64,000 nt of DNA from Bacillota bacterium (GCA_023444055.1 JAEZRV010000047.1:186001-250000), one strand, 5' to 3'. Positions 6,036 to 15,363 are shown, numbered from the stretch's first letter. The notes: a model not told the origin generated them from the letters alone. Translations and numbers: made by a program.

Positions 6036-8762
6036 CTAGTCTTCAACCTTAATAAAGACTGGTGTAATACTTATATTTTCTTCAGGATTAAATGTAATGC
6101 TCTCTGAAGCCGCTGTAACTTCTGCTATACCTTCCCAATGGTCAAAAATGTAACCCTTCTCTGCTAATGCTGTTAATGTTACCGGAACACCCTTGAAGTA
6201 AAGTCCTGTCCAATCGGATGGATTTACAATTCCAGGCGTTGTAGCTTTAATATCTGTTGTGTTTACCTTAACATACCCTTCTGTTGGATTGGTTTTTATA
6301 TTGATTTCTGACGTTCCTGTAACTCCTTCGCTCTGGAATTTATTCACAACATATTGTCTGATATAGGCAGGTCTCTGATTAGCATAGTCCTTGGTAGTCT
6401 GAATATTAACATCCCAGATAGGATCACCCTCATACTCGCTTACTATATTGATAGCTCTCCACCTGTCACTTTCTTCAGGCATTGCAGTTTCAATTACTGT
6501 CTTTAATTCATCTATTCTTTCATTTACTCTTGTAGAATCAAAGGTTGTATTGAGTTGATCTGCAAAACAATTTATAAATTGATTTCTAAACTCAGGATTT
6601 TTAATTAAAGTTTTAAGTAAAAATACAGCCCACGAATAATTTTGGTCAACGATAGTTCCTGATAATTTATCATCAGTTGTGGCATATCTTATGGAGTCAA
6701 AAGATGGGCTTTGTTCTTGGAATCCAAAACCAAAATCAGTGTCCCTAAGTAGCCATCTCCATCTTCCATCCTGTCCCTTTGGTGCCTCTGGATGATAGTT
6801 ACCATCCTCAGTCTTATATTTCCATATAGTTACATTGTTTCCTGGCCAGTCTGTATTACCACAGATTATATTAGTAACATTATAGATAATATAGTTTTCA
6901 ATATCTATTTTTGTTTTAATATAATTATATACATCAGTATCTGTTATATCATTATTTTCCAAATACTTAATAACATCATCTTGATATAGCGGACGATCGC
7001 TTTTCTCCCCTTCAAGTACATCAAGGTTATCATATACATCAAACATAACAACCTTATCCTTATCAAGATTATAGTGTGATTTCAGATAATCACTGTCATA
7101 ACGCTCCCTTATGTTGTATATGCCCCAGAATTCACCATCTAAGAACACCACCGATTGTCTGTAAGCTGTAGTATCTGTATTTAAATGTGATACAAGTCCT
7201 TGGGTTAAAATATCTCTAAACATCGTACCTGTCCAAGTACCGTCGTTACCTGCATTTCTTAAAATCAATGTATCAAATTTATCCAGTTTCTTGCCGCTTG
7301 CCTTCTTTTTCAAACCAGGAAACACTTCGTATTCGAATTTGTCATTATCGTCATAACCATGATCTGCATAAAGTCTAAAGGATTTCTGAACATTTTTTCT
7401 TGACCAGCCTCCGTTTATGCGTAAACCGATATACTGGGAAAATCCAAGTGTTCCATCCTTTTCAAAAAACTCAATATGTACTGGTCTTTCCCATTCTTCA
7501 CCTGTTTTTTCATAGTTCTCATTAACATATAATCCTATTTCTTCATCAAAAAAATTGTCTTGATCCGTCACCAAAGATATAACAGGCAAATTATATCTAG
7601 TTTTTATATCCTTATCTACAAAATATGAATTTGTGACTATCCTACTTATATTACTGCCATTTCTGATTGCAACTGCTTTTATAGTTGTACACTTAAAAAT
7701 CTCACCTCTAGGTGGCTGCCATTCAGTCCATGGATCATTTGTTATATCAGATATCATAGAAAGAATATTTGGATCTCCTGCCCTGCTCTTAACCAATATT
7801 GGATCTGTGTATTCAAACGTTCCTTCAGCACCTGGTACAGGATCCGAACCATTTAGTGTATAATAAATCTTTGTGTCTGCCTCATCTGTTGTAATTTGAA
7901 GATTAAATTGAGAAGTGTAGAATCCTGCTTTCTGCGAAAATACAGGGTCTTTTACAACTATTGTTTCTGCTGAGTAAACATTCTGATTTGAAGGCGTAGG
8001 TTTGGAAAATACTACCCATTCAGAAGAAGAGTCAGTCTTACGTCCATACGACTGATCATCCTTCAATGCAGTAAATGCTACAGAATCTTCGATAGAGCCG
8101 TTAGGCGTTTTTAGAGTTATTGGTTCTCCTGAAGAGCTCAATTTAAAATTAGTATGTAGCTGACCATCTTTTGCAACCTTATTCTTATCAGATGCCCAAA
8201 CAAGTAGATGTCCATTTGCTGGAACAACTCCCGTAGGAAATTCCCATGAACTATTTGAATCAGACAGAGTATATCCGCTTAAATCAATAGCCTTTGAACT
8301 TGAGTTGTAAAGTTCTATCCAATCAGAATATGCTCCTCCAAGACTGCCTGAATCAACATCATCAACATCTCCATCTCTTAAAGTGTTTGTATTAGCAGCC
8401 ATTACTTCGTTAATAAAAAGCGTTTGGTTATTTTTTGTAATAGGCAGAACATCTACTGTTCCAAGTAAATACATTTTCATTATTGCCAAATCTATTGCAT
8501 TAATACTACTATCACAGTTTAAATCACCAATAACTAAATAATCGCTAACTGGCAGTTCTTTAACAATTCCAAGCAAATAACTTTTTAATAGAGCAAAGTC
8601 TATAGAATCCACACCTTTGTCTCCATTTAAATCTCCAACTAGTTCAGTATTTGCTGTATTTTCTATTTCTGACGCAAAAACATTGCAATCCATTCCTAAT
8701 GTACATATTGATTGAATAGTAATAATTGATGATAGTGCTAAAGCTAACATTTTTTTTCGCAT
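6036..8762 (-). CDS. Cellulosomal dockerin protein with lamin-tail, chitobiase-like and CotH kinase domains (paralogue)
   Basis: 908 residues with the same architecture as the gene downstream: signal peptide (1-31), dockerin (about 41-107; loop 1 DLNGDKGVDSID, loop 2 DLNCDSSINAID), lamin-tail domain, chitobiase-like domain, CotH domain with NTDWPGNN and RDTDFGFG, and a terminal GYIFDHWEG beta repeat. Start ATG follows CTAGGAAAA. The two are clearly tandem duplicates; long blocks are identical in the lamin-tail and chitobiase parts. The linker after the CotH domain is shorter and lacks the Gly/Pro/Met-rich stretch of the other copy. Loop 1 has Ser-Ile at the recognition positions where the other copy has Ala-Ile. 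Transcribed separately, with its own long upstream region. Confidence 0.93.
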   Translation of the reverse strand: MRKKMLALALSSIITIQSICTLGMDCNVFASEIENTANTELVGDLNGDKGVDSIDFALLKSYLLGIVKELPVSDYLVIGDLNCDSSINAIDLAIMKMYLLGTVDVLPITKNNQTLFINEVMAANTNTLRDGDVDDVDSGSLGGAYSDWIELYNSSSKAIDLSGYTLSDSNSSWEFPTGVVPANGHLLVWASDKNKVAKDGQLHTNFKLSSSGEPITLKTPNGSIEDSVAFTALKDDQSYGRKTDSSSEWVVFSKPTPSNQNVYSAETIVVKDPVFSQKAGFYTSQFNLQITTDEADTKIYYTLNGSDPVPGAEGTFEYTDPILVKSRAGDPNILSMISDITNDPWTEWQPPRGEIFKCTTIKAVAIRNGSNISRIVTNSYFVDKDIKTRYNLPVISLVTDQDNFFDEEIGLYVNENYEKTGEEWERPVHIEFFEKDGTLGFSQYIGLRINGGWSRKNVQKSFRLYADHGYDDNDKFEYEVFPGLKKKASGKKLDKFDTLILRNAGNDGTWTGTMFRDILTQGLVSHLNTDTTAYRQSVVFLDGEFWGIYNIRERYDSDYLKSHYNLDKDKVVMFDVYDNLDVLEGEKSDRPLYQDDVIKYLENNDITDTDVYNYIKTKIDIENYIIYNVTNIICGNTDWPGNNVTIWKYKTEDGNYHPEAPKGQDGRWRWLLRDTDFGFGFQEQSPSFDSIRYATTDDKLSGTIVDQNYSWAVFLLKTLIKNPEFRNQFINCFADQLNTTFDSTRVNERIDELKTVIETAMPEESDRWRAINIVSEYEGDPIWDVNIQTTKDYANQRPAYIRQYVVNKFQSEGVTGTSEINIKTNPTEGYVKVNTTDIKATTPGIVNPSDWTGLYFKGVPVTLTALAEKGYIFDHWEGIAEVTAASESITFNPEENISITPVFIKVED

Positions 8763-9402
8763 AGTATTTTCCTAGCATTTTACACAAAAACATCAAGTAA
8801 ATGTGCAGTCCATTGATAAAATGTAATGTGCTAGGTACCTCCTTCTATTTTTTTAATTTCTTTGAACTTTATCTCCCAAAAAATTATATTAGGGAAATTT
8901 CAAGGTACAGAAAGCAAAATGTAAAAATACAGTTCCAACATCGAACCCTGGGTACTTTATACAACTGCTCTTGCCTCTGTAAGAGTTAATATGTTGATGA
9001 AAAATTAAAGTTAAACACTATTAATCTATCAAGGTTCAGCTCTTTATTGAGTTTATTTGTTGTGCAAACTTTTGCATGCTGAATAATAATTTTTATTTTT
9101 AAAACCAACTAACTTTAACTAGTTGGTATATTACTTATTATTTAATTAAGATTTTAAAGATTTAGTTTTCGGTTTGATATATTTCTTTGATATGAAATTA
9201 ATAAAGCGCATTTCCATACTATCTAAAATAAAAACATTTAATCGAAGTATTCCATTAAACAAAGTTACTACAAATGAAAATAGCTTAATTTAATTATATG
9301 ATAAATATGTACAAATATCAATATTTTTCAAAATATTTGAATTTGTACCATCACAAACACAGTAGTCATCTTGTTAAGTAAACTATCTTTTTGTTTTTAT
9401 CT
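8763..9402. other. Non-coding region upstream of the second dockerin-CotH gene
   Basis: About 640 bp without a convincing gene. It contains a hairpin ACCAACTA/TAGTTGGT (9104-9127) followed on the minus strand by a T/A-rich run, and an interrupted palindrome GTACAAAT...ATTTGTAC (9311-9347). Nearer the gene a strong GAAGGAGGT-like site (about 8838-8846, minus) is not followed by a usable start. It may be a long leader; no known regulatory RNA recognised. Confidence 0.35.
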
Positions 9403-9446
9403 AAAAAAAGCCACAAAGCAGAATATCTATCTACTTTATGGCTTTT
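9403..9446 (-). terminator. Terminator after small 47-residue gene
   Basis: Arms 9406-9418 and 9434-9446 (AAAAGCCA.AAAG) form a hairpin followed on the minus strand by seven T. It lies 115 bp past the stop of the small gene at 9561. Confidence 0.75.
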
Positions 9447-9560
9447 AGTTAACTCTATTATTTTTTTCATTTTGCATTAATATTTACCTCTTTCAGTTTT
9501 ACTTTCGTTTTTTGTTCAAAGCTTCGGTTTACCAAAGTAGTACTAAATCAAGAATCCGTA

Positions 9561-9704
9561 TTACTGCTTTAACTTTAGTGCTTTTTCAAATTCCTTGCTC
9601 TTTTTCTCCTCCTCTCTTTTCTTGTCATTGGCTCTTGTTTCATTTCGTTTAAAAGCATTTACTCGTGTTATAGGTGAAATAGCAGCTACTCTAGTTATAT
9701 CCAT
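9561..9704 (-). CDS. Small basic protein of unknown function (47 aa)
   Basis: A short gene with ATG at 9704, preceded by the strong site AAAGGGGGTG, TAA at 9561-9563, and its own downstream terminator. The product starts MDITRVAAISPITRVNAFKR and continues with a highly charged helical segment NDKKREEEKKSKEFEKALK. There is no signal peptide or membrane segment. I do not recognise a characterised family, though the MDITRVxxISPITRV opening looks like that of small conserved clostridial proteins. The combination of ribosome site, codon use like the neighbours, and terminator makes it a probable real gene. It is monocistronic. Confidence 0.65.
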   Translation of the reverse strand: MDITRVAAISPITRVNAFKRNETRANDKKREEEKKSKEFEKALKLKQ

Positions 9705-9851
9705 AAAGAGCACCCCCTTTGTTCAACTATTAAACTAGAAGTACCTTGCTAATATATATATCGGCAAAAAAGCCCATTGCTTTTAGCTATAGCTTAAATT
9801 TTAAAGTAAGTTTAAAAAGTTTTATATTTTATAAAGCAAGCCTTTTTTCAG

Positions 9852-9894
9852 CAAAAGTAAAATAGCGCTTATTTTAAATTCATAATAAGCGCTA
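9852..9894 (-). terminator. Probable terminator of the small membrane protein gene
   Basis: Perfect 11-bp hairpin TAGCGCTTATT/AATAAGCGCTA (9863-9894), followed on the minus strand by TTTTACTTTTGC. Nearest upstream minus-strand gene is at 10054. Confidence 0.55.
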
Positions 9895-10053
9895 CATTAT
9901 TAACCAAAAATACTTCTTATGCTATTACTTAATATTTCATACCATTTAAGTACTTAGCATTTATTATACTGTTATGCGATAACATAACATTTACTCATCA
10001 ACTCAAGAAGTTCTTGTTTATGGAAAAACTTTTAACATTAATAGTTCTAATAA

Positions 10054-10227
10054 TTAGAATTTCCGCGTATAACTCTTATTAATTATTCTAAACACAATAT
10101 ATCCAACAAGAGCAAGAAAAGCTAATGGTATTAAAACGCCAATGACAGCTCCTATTATCCTTAATGCAATTATACCTAAAATTACTAGTAAGATAATAGT
10201 TATTACTTTCTTAAATATATTATTCAT
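10054..10227 (-). CDS. Small hydrophobic membrane protein, unknown
   Basis: 57 residues beginning MNNIFKKVITIILL. I chose the ATG at 10227 because GGAGGT lies nine bases upstream; the longer frame has no site. Two overlapping hydrophobic stretches (about 7-25 and 27-45) suggest a helical hairpin in the membrane, and the tail NKSYTRKF is basic. No family recognised. It stands alone between terminator-like hairpins and AT-rich spacers. Confidence 0.65.
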   Translation of the reverse strand: MNNIFKKVITIILLVILGIIALRIIGAVIGVLIPLAFLALVGYIVFRIINKSYTRKF

Positions 10228-10406
10228 TGTAATTACCTCCAAATATTTTATAGGTAAATTATACACCTGGAAATTAATTCTGTCTATAGATTAATTTATT
10301 TTTTTTAATCATTTATTAATATTTTTAATTTTATAATTAATTTCATTAATATTTCACAACATTTTGTCAGTCATAAAAAAATAATTAATTTCCCCGTATA
10401 ATATTT

Positions 10407-11558
10407 TTATCTATCTTTTTCATATGCAATTTTATTTACTGCTATTACCGCTTTATCTATTTCATTTATTGAATTAAAATAGCCTACGCTCATTCTTACA
10501 ATACCAGAATTTTGTGTTTTAAAGTGATTATGTGCTAGTGGTGCACAATGAAGTCCAGCTCTGCATGCAATTTCATAGTCTTTATTAAGAGCCTCGCATA
10601 TTTCTGATGAATCTATGTCTTTTACATTAAATGCAACTATACCCGAGTTTTCTGCTGCGTTCTCTGGGCTATATATCCTTATAAGCCTGTTTTGTTCTAT
10701 TCCGCTTCTCAATCTCTTTATTAGTAGGTTTTTTTTTGACTTTATAACATCTTCACCTATTTCTTCAATAAATTTGACTCCTGCTCCAAGACCTGCAATC
10801 CCAGGGGTGTTAAGCGTTCCGCTCTCATATATATCCGGCATAATGTCAGGTTGATATAAAATTCCTGATTTACTGCCCGTTCCTCCACTCATTAATGGTT
10901 TTAATTTTATACCTGACGCAACATATAGACCTCCTGTTCCTTGTGGACCCAGCAGTCCTTTATGTCCTGGAAATGCAACCATACTTGCAAACTGAATACC
11001 CAAATCAATTTTAATACAACCTAAACCTTGTGATGCATCAATTAAATACAAAATTCCATTTTCCCTTGCAATTTCTCCAATCTCTTTAACAGGCATTATT
11101 ATTCCATTCACATTAGATGATAGTGTACAAACAATCAATCTTGTTTTTTTGTTAATGCTCTTCCTAATCTGTGCCGGATCTATTCGACCAAGCTTATCTC
11201 CACGAATTATTGTAAGCTTTATTTCATTATATTTTTCCAATGTTTTAAGTGGTCTTAATACAGAATTATGCTCCATGCATGTTGTAATTACATGATCACC
11301 TCGTGACAGGCACCCGCATATAGCAAGATTTAATGCCTCTGTAGCATTCTTAGTAAAACATATATTAAGAAAGTTTTTTATATTCAGAAGCTTAGCAATA
11401 TGCTCTCGGGCACTTGTAACCGCCATTGCACTTTGAACAGACATTGCATGACTGCCTCTTCCAGGGTTTGAGCAATATGTTCTCAAACATTTGTCCATTT
11501 CAGAATATACGATTTCAGGCTTAGGAAATGATGTAGCTGCATTGTCTAAATAAATCAT
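10407..11558 (-). CDS. Cysteine desulfurase-like PLP enzyme (class V aminotransferase fold)
   Basis: 383 residues beginning MIYLDNAATSFPKP, the hallmark opening of NifS/SufS-type enzymes. TEALNLAI and EHNSVLRP follow. The PLP Schiff-base lysine lies in FPGHKGLLGPQG, and the C-terminal active-site region has GLHCAPLAH with the sulfur-accepting Cys. Overall it matches the clostridial/enterococcal cysteine desulfurase family resembling TIGR01977. It would release sulfur from cysteine (or selenium from selenocysteine). No SufU, IscU or selD lies nearby, so the physiological acceptor is not indicated. ATG at 11558 is preceded by GGAGGTTAACT. It is divergent from ilvE. Confidence 0.88.
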   Translation of the reverse strand: MIYLDNAATSFPKPEIVYSEMDKCLRTYCSNPGRGSHAMSVQSAMAVTSAREHIAKLLNIKNFLNICFTKNATEALNLAICGCLSRGDHVITTCMEHNSVLRPLKTLEKYNEIKLTIIRGDKLGRIDPAQIRKSINKKTRLIVCTLSSNVNGIIMPVKEIGEIARENGILYLIDASQGLGCIKIDLGIQFASMVAFPGHKGLLGPQGTGGLYVASGIKLKPLMSGGTGSKSGILYQPDIMPDIYESGTLNTPGIAGLGAGVKFIEEIGEDVIKSKKNLLIKRLRSGIEQNRLIRIYSPENAAENSGIVAFNVKDIDSSEICEALNKDYEIACRAGLHCAPLAHNHFKTQNSGIVRMSVGYFNSINEIDKAVIAVNKIAYEKDR

Positions 11559-11667
11559 AGTTAACCTCCATGAGCATACAAAAAACCACTGAAATTACCA
11601 TGGCTAAAACAGTAAAAAACTAATACGAAATTGTATTATTATTATAGTATGAAGAAAAAGTCGACTT

Positions 11668-11748
11668 GTTACTGTCGCACCAATAGATTTTTATGTAGGA
11701 AAGCTGAGCTAATAATCTATATTATATGGCCGAATAGTAACACTTTTT
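11668..11748. ncRNA. Candidate structured leader or small RNA between the desulfurase and ilvE
   Basis: Nested complementary segments: GTTACT (11668) with AGTAAC (11736-11741), and AATAGATT (11682) with AATCTAT (11714). They enclose GGAAAGCTGAGC and are followed on + by ACTTTTTTA. It lacks the conserved T-box sequence and matches no riboswitch I know. It could belong to ilvE (+) or, since it pairs equally well on the other strand, to the divergent gene. Confidence 0.35.
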
Positions 11749-11893
11749 TACATACATACTATTAAAATGTCAATAAACTATAGACTTTTATTTTTAAAAG
11801 TAGCATAATAAAGTTTATAATTTAAAAATTAATTGATTGTATCTAAAATCAATCAAATTAAAATATTTAATAAGTTTGAAGGGGGTAATTTAA

Positions 11894-12955
11894 ATGAATA
11901 TTTCTATTACTAAGACAACAAATCCGAAACAAAAACCTGACCAAAATAATTTAGGTTTCGGTATACATTTCACTGACCACATGTTTATTATGGATTATGA
12001 TGAAGGTCAAGGCTGGCATGATGCTCGAATAGTACCTTATGCTCCTTTAGCAGTAGATCCATCTGCAATGGCTTTACATTATGGTCAAGCAATTTTTGAA
12101 GGTTTAAAAGCATATAGAACAGCTAATGGAGAAGTTTTACTTTTTAGACCTGAGAAAAACATGCAAAGAGTAAACAATTCAAATAGACTCTTATGTATTC
12201 CAGAAATCAATGTTGATGACTGTGTACAAGCAATAAAAGAGGTTGTAAAGGTTGATGAAGACTGGATTCCTAGTGCTCCAGGCACATCCTTATATATTCG
12301 TCCGTTTATATTTGCTTCAGAACCTGCACTTGGTGTAAGACCATCACATTCATATCAATTTATAATTATACTTTCACCTGTTGGAGCTTATTACAAGGAA
12401 GGTATCAATCCTGTAAAGATTTATGTAGAAAGCAACTATGTTCGTGCCGTAAGAGGTGGTCTTGGAGAAGCAAAGACAGTTGCTAACTATGCAGCTAGCT
12501 TAAAAGCACAGGTTGAGGCAAAAAAAGAAGGCTATACTCAAGTATTGTGGTTAGATGGTGTTGAAAAGAAATATATTGAAGAAGTTGGAACAATGAATGT
12601 ATTCTTCAAAATTGATGGAGAGGTTGTTACACCAGAACTTACTGGTACAATTCTTCCTGGTATAACTCGTATGTCAACTATTGAGCTATTAAAACAAGCT
12701 GGCATTCCTGTAACTGAGCGCAGAATTACTATTCAAGAAATTTATGATGCTAATGCTGCTGGTAAGTTAGAAGAAGCTTTTGGTACTGGTACTGCAGCAG
12801 TAATATCACCAGTTGGAGAATTATGCTGGGATGGCAATGTTATCAAAATTAATGATGGCAAAATCGGAGAAGTATCACAAAAGGTTTATAACACTATTAC
12901 AGGCATCCAAAGCGGTGAGTTAGAAGATACTTTTGGGTGGACTCAAAAGGTTTAA
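11894..12955 (+). CDS. ilvE: Branched-chain amino acid aminotransferase
   Basis: 353 residues, the usual length of class IV PLP aminotransferases of the long (eukaryote/Bacillus YbgE-like) BCAT subgroup. HYGQAIFEGLKAYR, RPFIFASEP and LGEAKTVANYAASLKAQ (with the PLP Lys) are visible, then EEVGTMNVFF and GTGTAAVISPVGE. It transaminates leucine, isoleucine and valine with 2-oxoglutarate in the cytoplasm. ATG at 11894 is preceded by GAAGGGGGTAATTTAA. The 330-bp upstream region holds a possible structured leader but no T-box. A strong terminator follows, so it is monocistronic. Confidence 0.95.
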   Translation: MNISITKTTNPKQKPDQNNLGFGIHFTDHMFIMDYDEGQGWHDARIVPYAPLAVDPSAMALHYGQAIFEGLKAYRTANGEVLLFRPEKNMQRVNNSNRLLCIPEINVDDCVQAIKEVVKVDEDWIPSAPGTSLYIRPFIFASEPALGVRPSHSYQFIIILSPVGAYYKEGINPVKIYVESNYVRAVRGGLGEAKTVANYAASLKAQVEAKKEGYTQVLWLDGVEKKYIEEVGTMNVFFKIDGEVVTPELTGTILPGITRMSTIELLKQAGIPVTERRITIQEIYDANAAGKLEEAFGTGTAAVISPVGELCWDGNVIKINDGKIGEVSQKVYNTITGIQSGELEDTFGWTQKV

Positions 12956-12987
12956 TTTTAATAAATTAATCTTAATTTTTAATAGAT

Positions 12988-13028
12988 AGTCCTCAGTTTC
13001 AGAGTTATAACTGGAGCTGGGGACTTTT
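12988..13028 (+). terminator. ilvE terminator
   Basis: Long hairpin AGTCC.CAG.TTCAG with CTGGA.CTG.GGACT, then TTTT, 32 bp past the ilvE stop. Confidence 0.85.
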
Positions 13029-13145
13029 CATATGTGCTATTTATTATTTGATTCCAGATTACAAATACAAATTAGTTATAATACCTCCTGCTAACGTATA
13101 TATTTGAATATGTACAAATAATTATATGGCTTTTGGAGGATTAAT

Positions 13146-14426
13146 TTGAATATATTTTTAATGCTTTTTCTTTCGTTTATTATTATGGCTACAGCTGCAT
13201 ATATAATTAGCATAAAATCTATGCAGATTTATATAAAAAAATCTTTACTGCCTTTATTTTGCTTATTATTTATAACAGCTCTTATTATATACCCTAAAAC
13301 AGTTGTTGCATCTGCTTCAAAAGGAATTAATCTCTGGCTTAATATAGTGTTCCCTTCTTTATTTCCCTTTTTTGTCGCTTCACAATTACTTAGCAAATCA
13401 GGATTCATTAATATTTTTGGAATAATTTTAGAGCCAATAATGCGGCCTCTCTTTAATATACCGGGTTGTGGCTCATTTGCACTTGCAATGGGAGTAGTTA
13501 GCGGTTATCCTGTTGGAGCAACTATAACTACTGATTTGAGAAAACAAGAACTTATTTCAAAGACAGAGGCAGAGAGACTACTGACATTTACAAACAACTC
13601 TGGACCACTATTTATCATGGGTTCAGTAGCTGTTGGAATGTTTCAACTGCCAAAAGCCGGCTATCTGCTGTATATTAGCCATATTGCAGCATGTATAACT
13701 GTAGGCTTGATTTTTAGATACTATAAAAAAGAAAGCAGTAAAGTAGCAAAGTCTAAAATGAAGATGTCACAAAAAATGCATTTAGAACTTAAAAAAATGA
13801 GAAATTCAAATATAAATACATGGACTCTATTTGGAGAATGTATTAAGAATTCTATATATACCATTTTAACAATAGGTGGCTTTATTATATTTTTTTCTGT
13901 TTTTATAAATATTTTGATTACAAGTGGATTAATAGGAAGAGCATGTAATCTAGCTCCTGACTTCATAAGTAAATTTGGAATAGAAGCTAAAACTTTAGAA
14001 GGTCTTCTTTGTGGAATATTTGAAATAACTACAGGTGCTAACCTAATAAGCTTAGCATCCGCAGATCTAACAATCAAATTATGTAGTATCAGCCTTATAA
14101 TTGGATGGGCAGGCTTTTCAGTCCATACTCAAGTAATGAGTATTGTAAGTTCATCCGATATCAGTGTAAAACCCTATATAATAGGCAAGTCAATACAAGG
14201 TATAATATCTGCTGTCTATACTTACATAGGGATAACTATATTTAACAAATCACTAATGACTGAATCAACTGTTTTCTCAAACATCTCAGAAAAGTATGCA
14301 TTGGGATGGGGAAACATCTGTATTATATCAGTTCAAAATATCATTGTATTATCAGCTGTAATCATAATAATATCATTATTATATACTTGCTTTATAAGCA
14401 TTACTTCTAAAAAAAAGTTACTTTAA
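13146..14426 (+). CDS. ylbJ: Sporulation integral membrane protein YlbJ
   Basis: 426 residues, about eight hydrophobic segments, with the nucleoside-recognition (Gate) motifs typical of YlbJ: NLWLNIVFPSLFPFFVASQLL, GCGSFALAMGVVSGYPVGA, LLTFTNNSGPLFIMGSVAVGMF, and GLLCGIFEITTGANLISLA. In Bacillus this sigma-E-controlled protein is needed for spore heat resistance; its transported substrate is unknown. TTG at 13146 is chosen because GGAGGATTAAT sits immediately upstream. It converges on and overlaps the next gene by nine bases. Linkage to coaD, as here, is also seen for ylbJ in Bacillus. Confidence 0.92.
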   Translation: MNIFLMLFLSFIIMATAAYIISIKSMQIYIKKSLLPLFCLLFITALIIYPKTVVASASKGINLWLNIVFPSLFPFFVASQLLSKSGFINIFGIILEPIMRPLFNIPGCGSFALAMGVVSGYPVGATITTDLRKQELISKTEAERLLTFTNNSGPLFIMGSVAVGMFQLPKAGYLLYISHIAACITVGLIFRYYKKESSKVAKSKMKMSQKMHLELKKMRNSNINTWTLFGECIKNSIYTILTIGGFIIFFSVFINILITSGLIGRACNLAPDFISKFGIEAKTLEGLLCGIFEITTGANLISLASADLTIKLCSISLIIGWAGFSVHTQVMSIVSSSDISVKPYIIGKSIQGIISAVYTYIGITIFNKSLMTESTVFSNISEKYALGWGNICIISVQNIIVLSAVIIIISLLYTCFISITSKKKLL

Positions 14427-14855
14427 CTCTTTCCTGTTTGTTTTAATCACTTCGGTTGCATCTGTTAAAATTTCTTCCACTTTATCAAGAACACTATCTG
14501 CATATTCGCGTGCTCCGAGGCGTATCTCTCTAGCATTCTTTTGAGCATTACCTACTATCTCATTAGCCTGTTCATAAGCTTTTTTAGTAATCTCATGCTC
14601 ATCAACCAAAGCTGCTATTTTGTTTTCAGCATCCTTTAAAATGTTGTCTGCTTCCTTTTGAGCTTGTAATAGTATCCTCTGTCGCTCTTCCTTAACCCAT
14701 TTTGCCTGCTTTATATCATCTGGCAATTTAAGTCTCATCTCTTTTACTATTTCTAAGACCTCTTCCCTATCAACCAAGCACTTGCCTGAAAAGGGTACAC
14801 CAGAACTTCTTTCAATTAAATCTTCTAAAGTTTCTAGTACAGTTAATATTTCCAT
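14418..14855 (-). CDS. Coiled-coil protein of unknown function (ATP synthase B-like annotation likely)
   Basis: 145 residues starting MEILTVLETLEDLIERSSG; the ATG has GGGGGAG seven bases upstream, and longer in-frame starts overlap coaD without a site. An N-terminal segment with VPFSGKCLVDREEVLEIVKEMR precedes a long charged helix (about residues 50-145, rich in Gln, Lys, Glu and Ala) that should be coiled coil. Databases often label such proteins F0 subunit B or DivIVA-like; I see no membrane anchor, so neither is supported. It starts one base after the coaD stop and is almost certainly cotranscribed with rsmD-coaD. Confidence 0.8.
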   Translation of the reverse strand: MEILTVLETLEDLIERSSGVPFSGKCLVDREEVLEIVKEMRLKLPDDIKQAKWVKEERQRILLQAQKEADNILKDAENKIAALVDEHEITKKAYEQANEIVGNAQKNAREIRLGAREYADSVLDKVEEILTDATEVIKTNRKELK

Positions 14856-14856
14856 A

Positions 14857-15363
14857 TTACAACTCCCCCTTAGGTTCTTTGTTTCCAAATTTATTTAAAA
14901 TATCTGCTTCTATACATTCAGGAACAAGTCCCTTAATATTTCCATTGTATCTAGCGATCTCTTTTACCATACTTGAGCTTAAAAATGAAAAATTTATATT
15001 GGACATCATAAATAGTGTTTCAATTTCAGGGCACTGATTTTTATTTAATAATGCCATTTGAAGTTCGTATTCAAAGTCTGATACTGCTCTAAGTCCCTTT
15101 ATTATAACATTAGCTTGCTTCTTCTTGACAAAATCAACTAACAATCCTGAAAAACATTCAACCTCAACATTATAACACTTGAAATCCTTTATCGCCCTTC
15201 TTAGCATATCTACTCGTTCATCCATATTGAATAGTGGTGTCTTGTTGTGGCTGACTAATACTGACACTATGAGCTTATCACATATTTTAGATGCTCTCTC
15301 AATTATGTCTAAATGTCCGTTTGTAACCGGGTCAAAACTCCCGGGATATATAAAAGTATTCAT
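14857..15363 (-). CDS. coaD: Phosphopantetheine adenylyltransferase
   Basis: 168 residues beginning MNTFIYPGSFDPVTNGHLDII, with the nucleotidyltransferase TxGH-type motif (here TNGH). KGLRAVSDFEYELQMA and SFLSSSMVKEIARY (equivalent to the ISSTxVR signature) follow. It catalyses the fourth step of coenzyme A synthesis, 4'-phosphopantetheine plus ATP to dephospho-CoA. Length is normal. It lies eight bases downstream of rsmD, the standard Firmicutes rsmD-coaD pair. Confidence 0.97.
   Translation of the reverse strand: MNTFIYPGSFDPVTNGHLDIIERASKICDKLIVSVLVSHNKTPLFNMDERVDMLRRAIKDFKCYNVEVECFSGLLVDFVKKKQANVIIKGLRAVSDFEYELQMALLNKNQCPEIETLFMMSNINFSFLSSSMVKEIARYNGNIKGLVPECIEADILNKFGNKEPKGEL

Noticed and set aside
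8801..8989. 62-codon plus-strand frame upstream of the second CotH gene
   Set aside because: No ribosome site and unconvincing composition; no family resemblance.
8900..8990. tRNA-like or c-di-GMP riboswitch segment upstream of the second CotH gene
   Set aside because: A GGTTCGA-like loop is present on the minus strand, but no cloverleaf or riboswitch core can be formed.
11767..11808. Possible 13-codon leader peptide (MSINYRLLFLKVA) before ilvE
   Set aside because: Leucines are suggestive of attenuation, but there is no ribosome site and no matching terminator/antiterminator pair that I can defend.
11559..11893. T-box riboswitch before ilvE
   Set aside because: The conserved T-box sequence and its specifier-loop context are absent on both strands.
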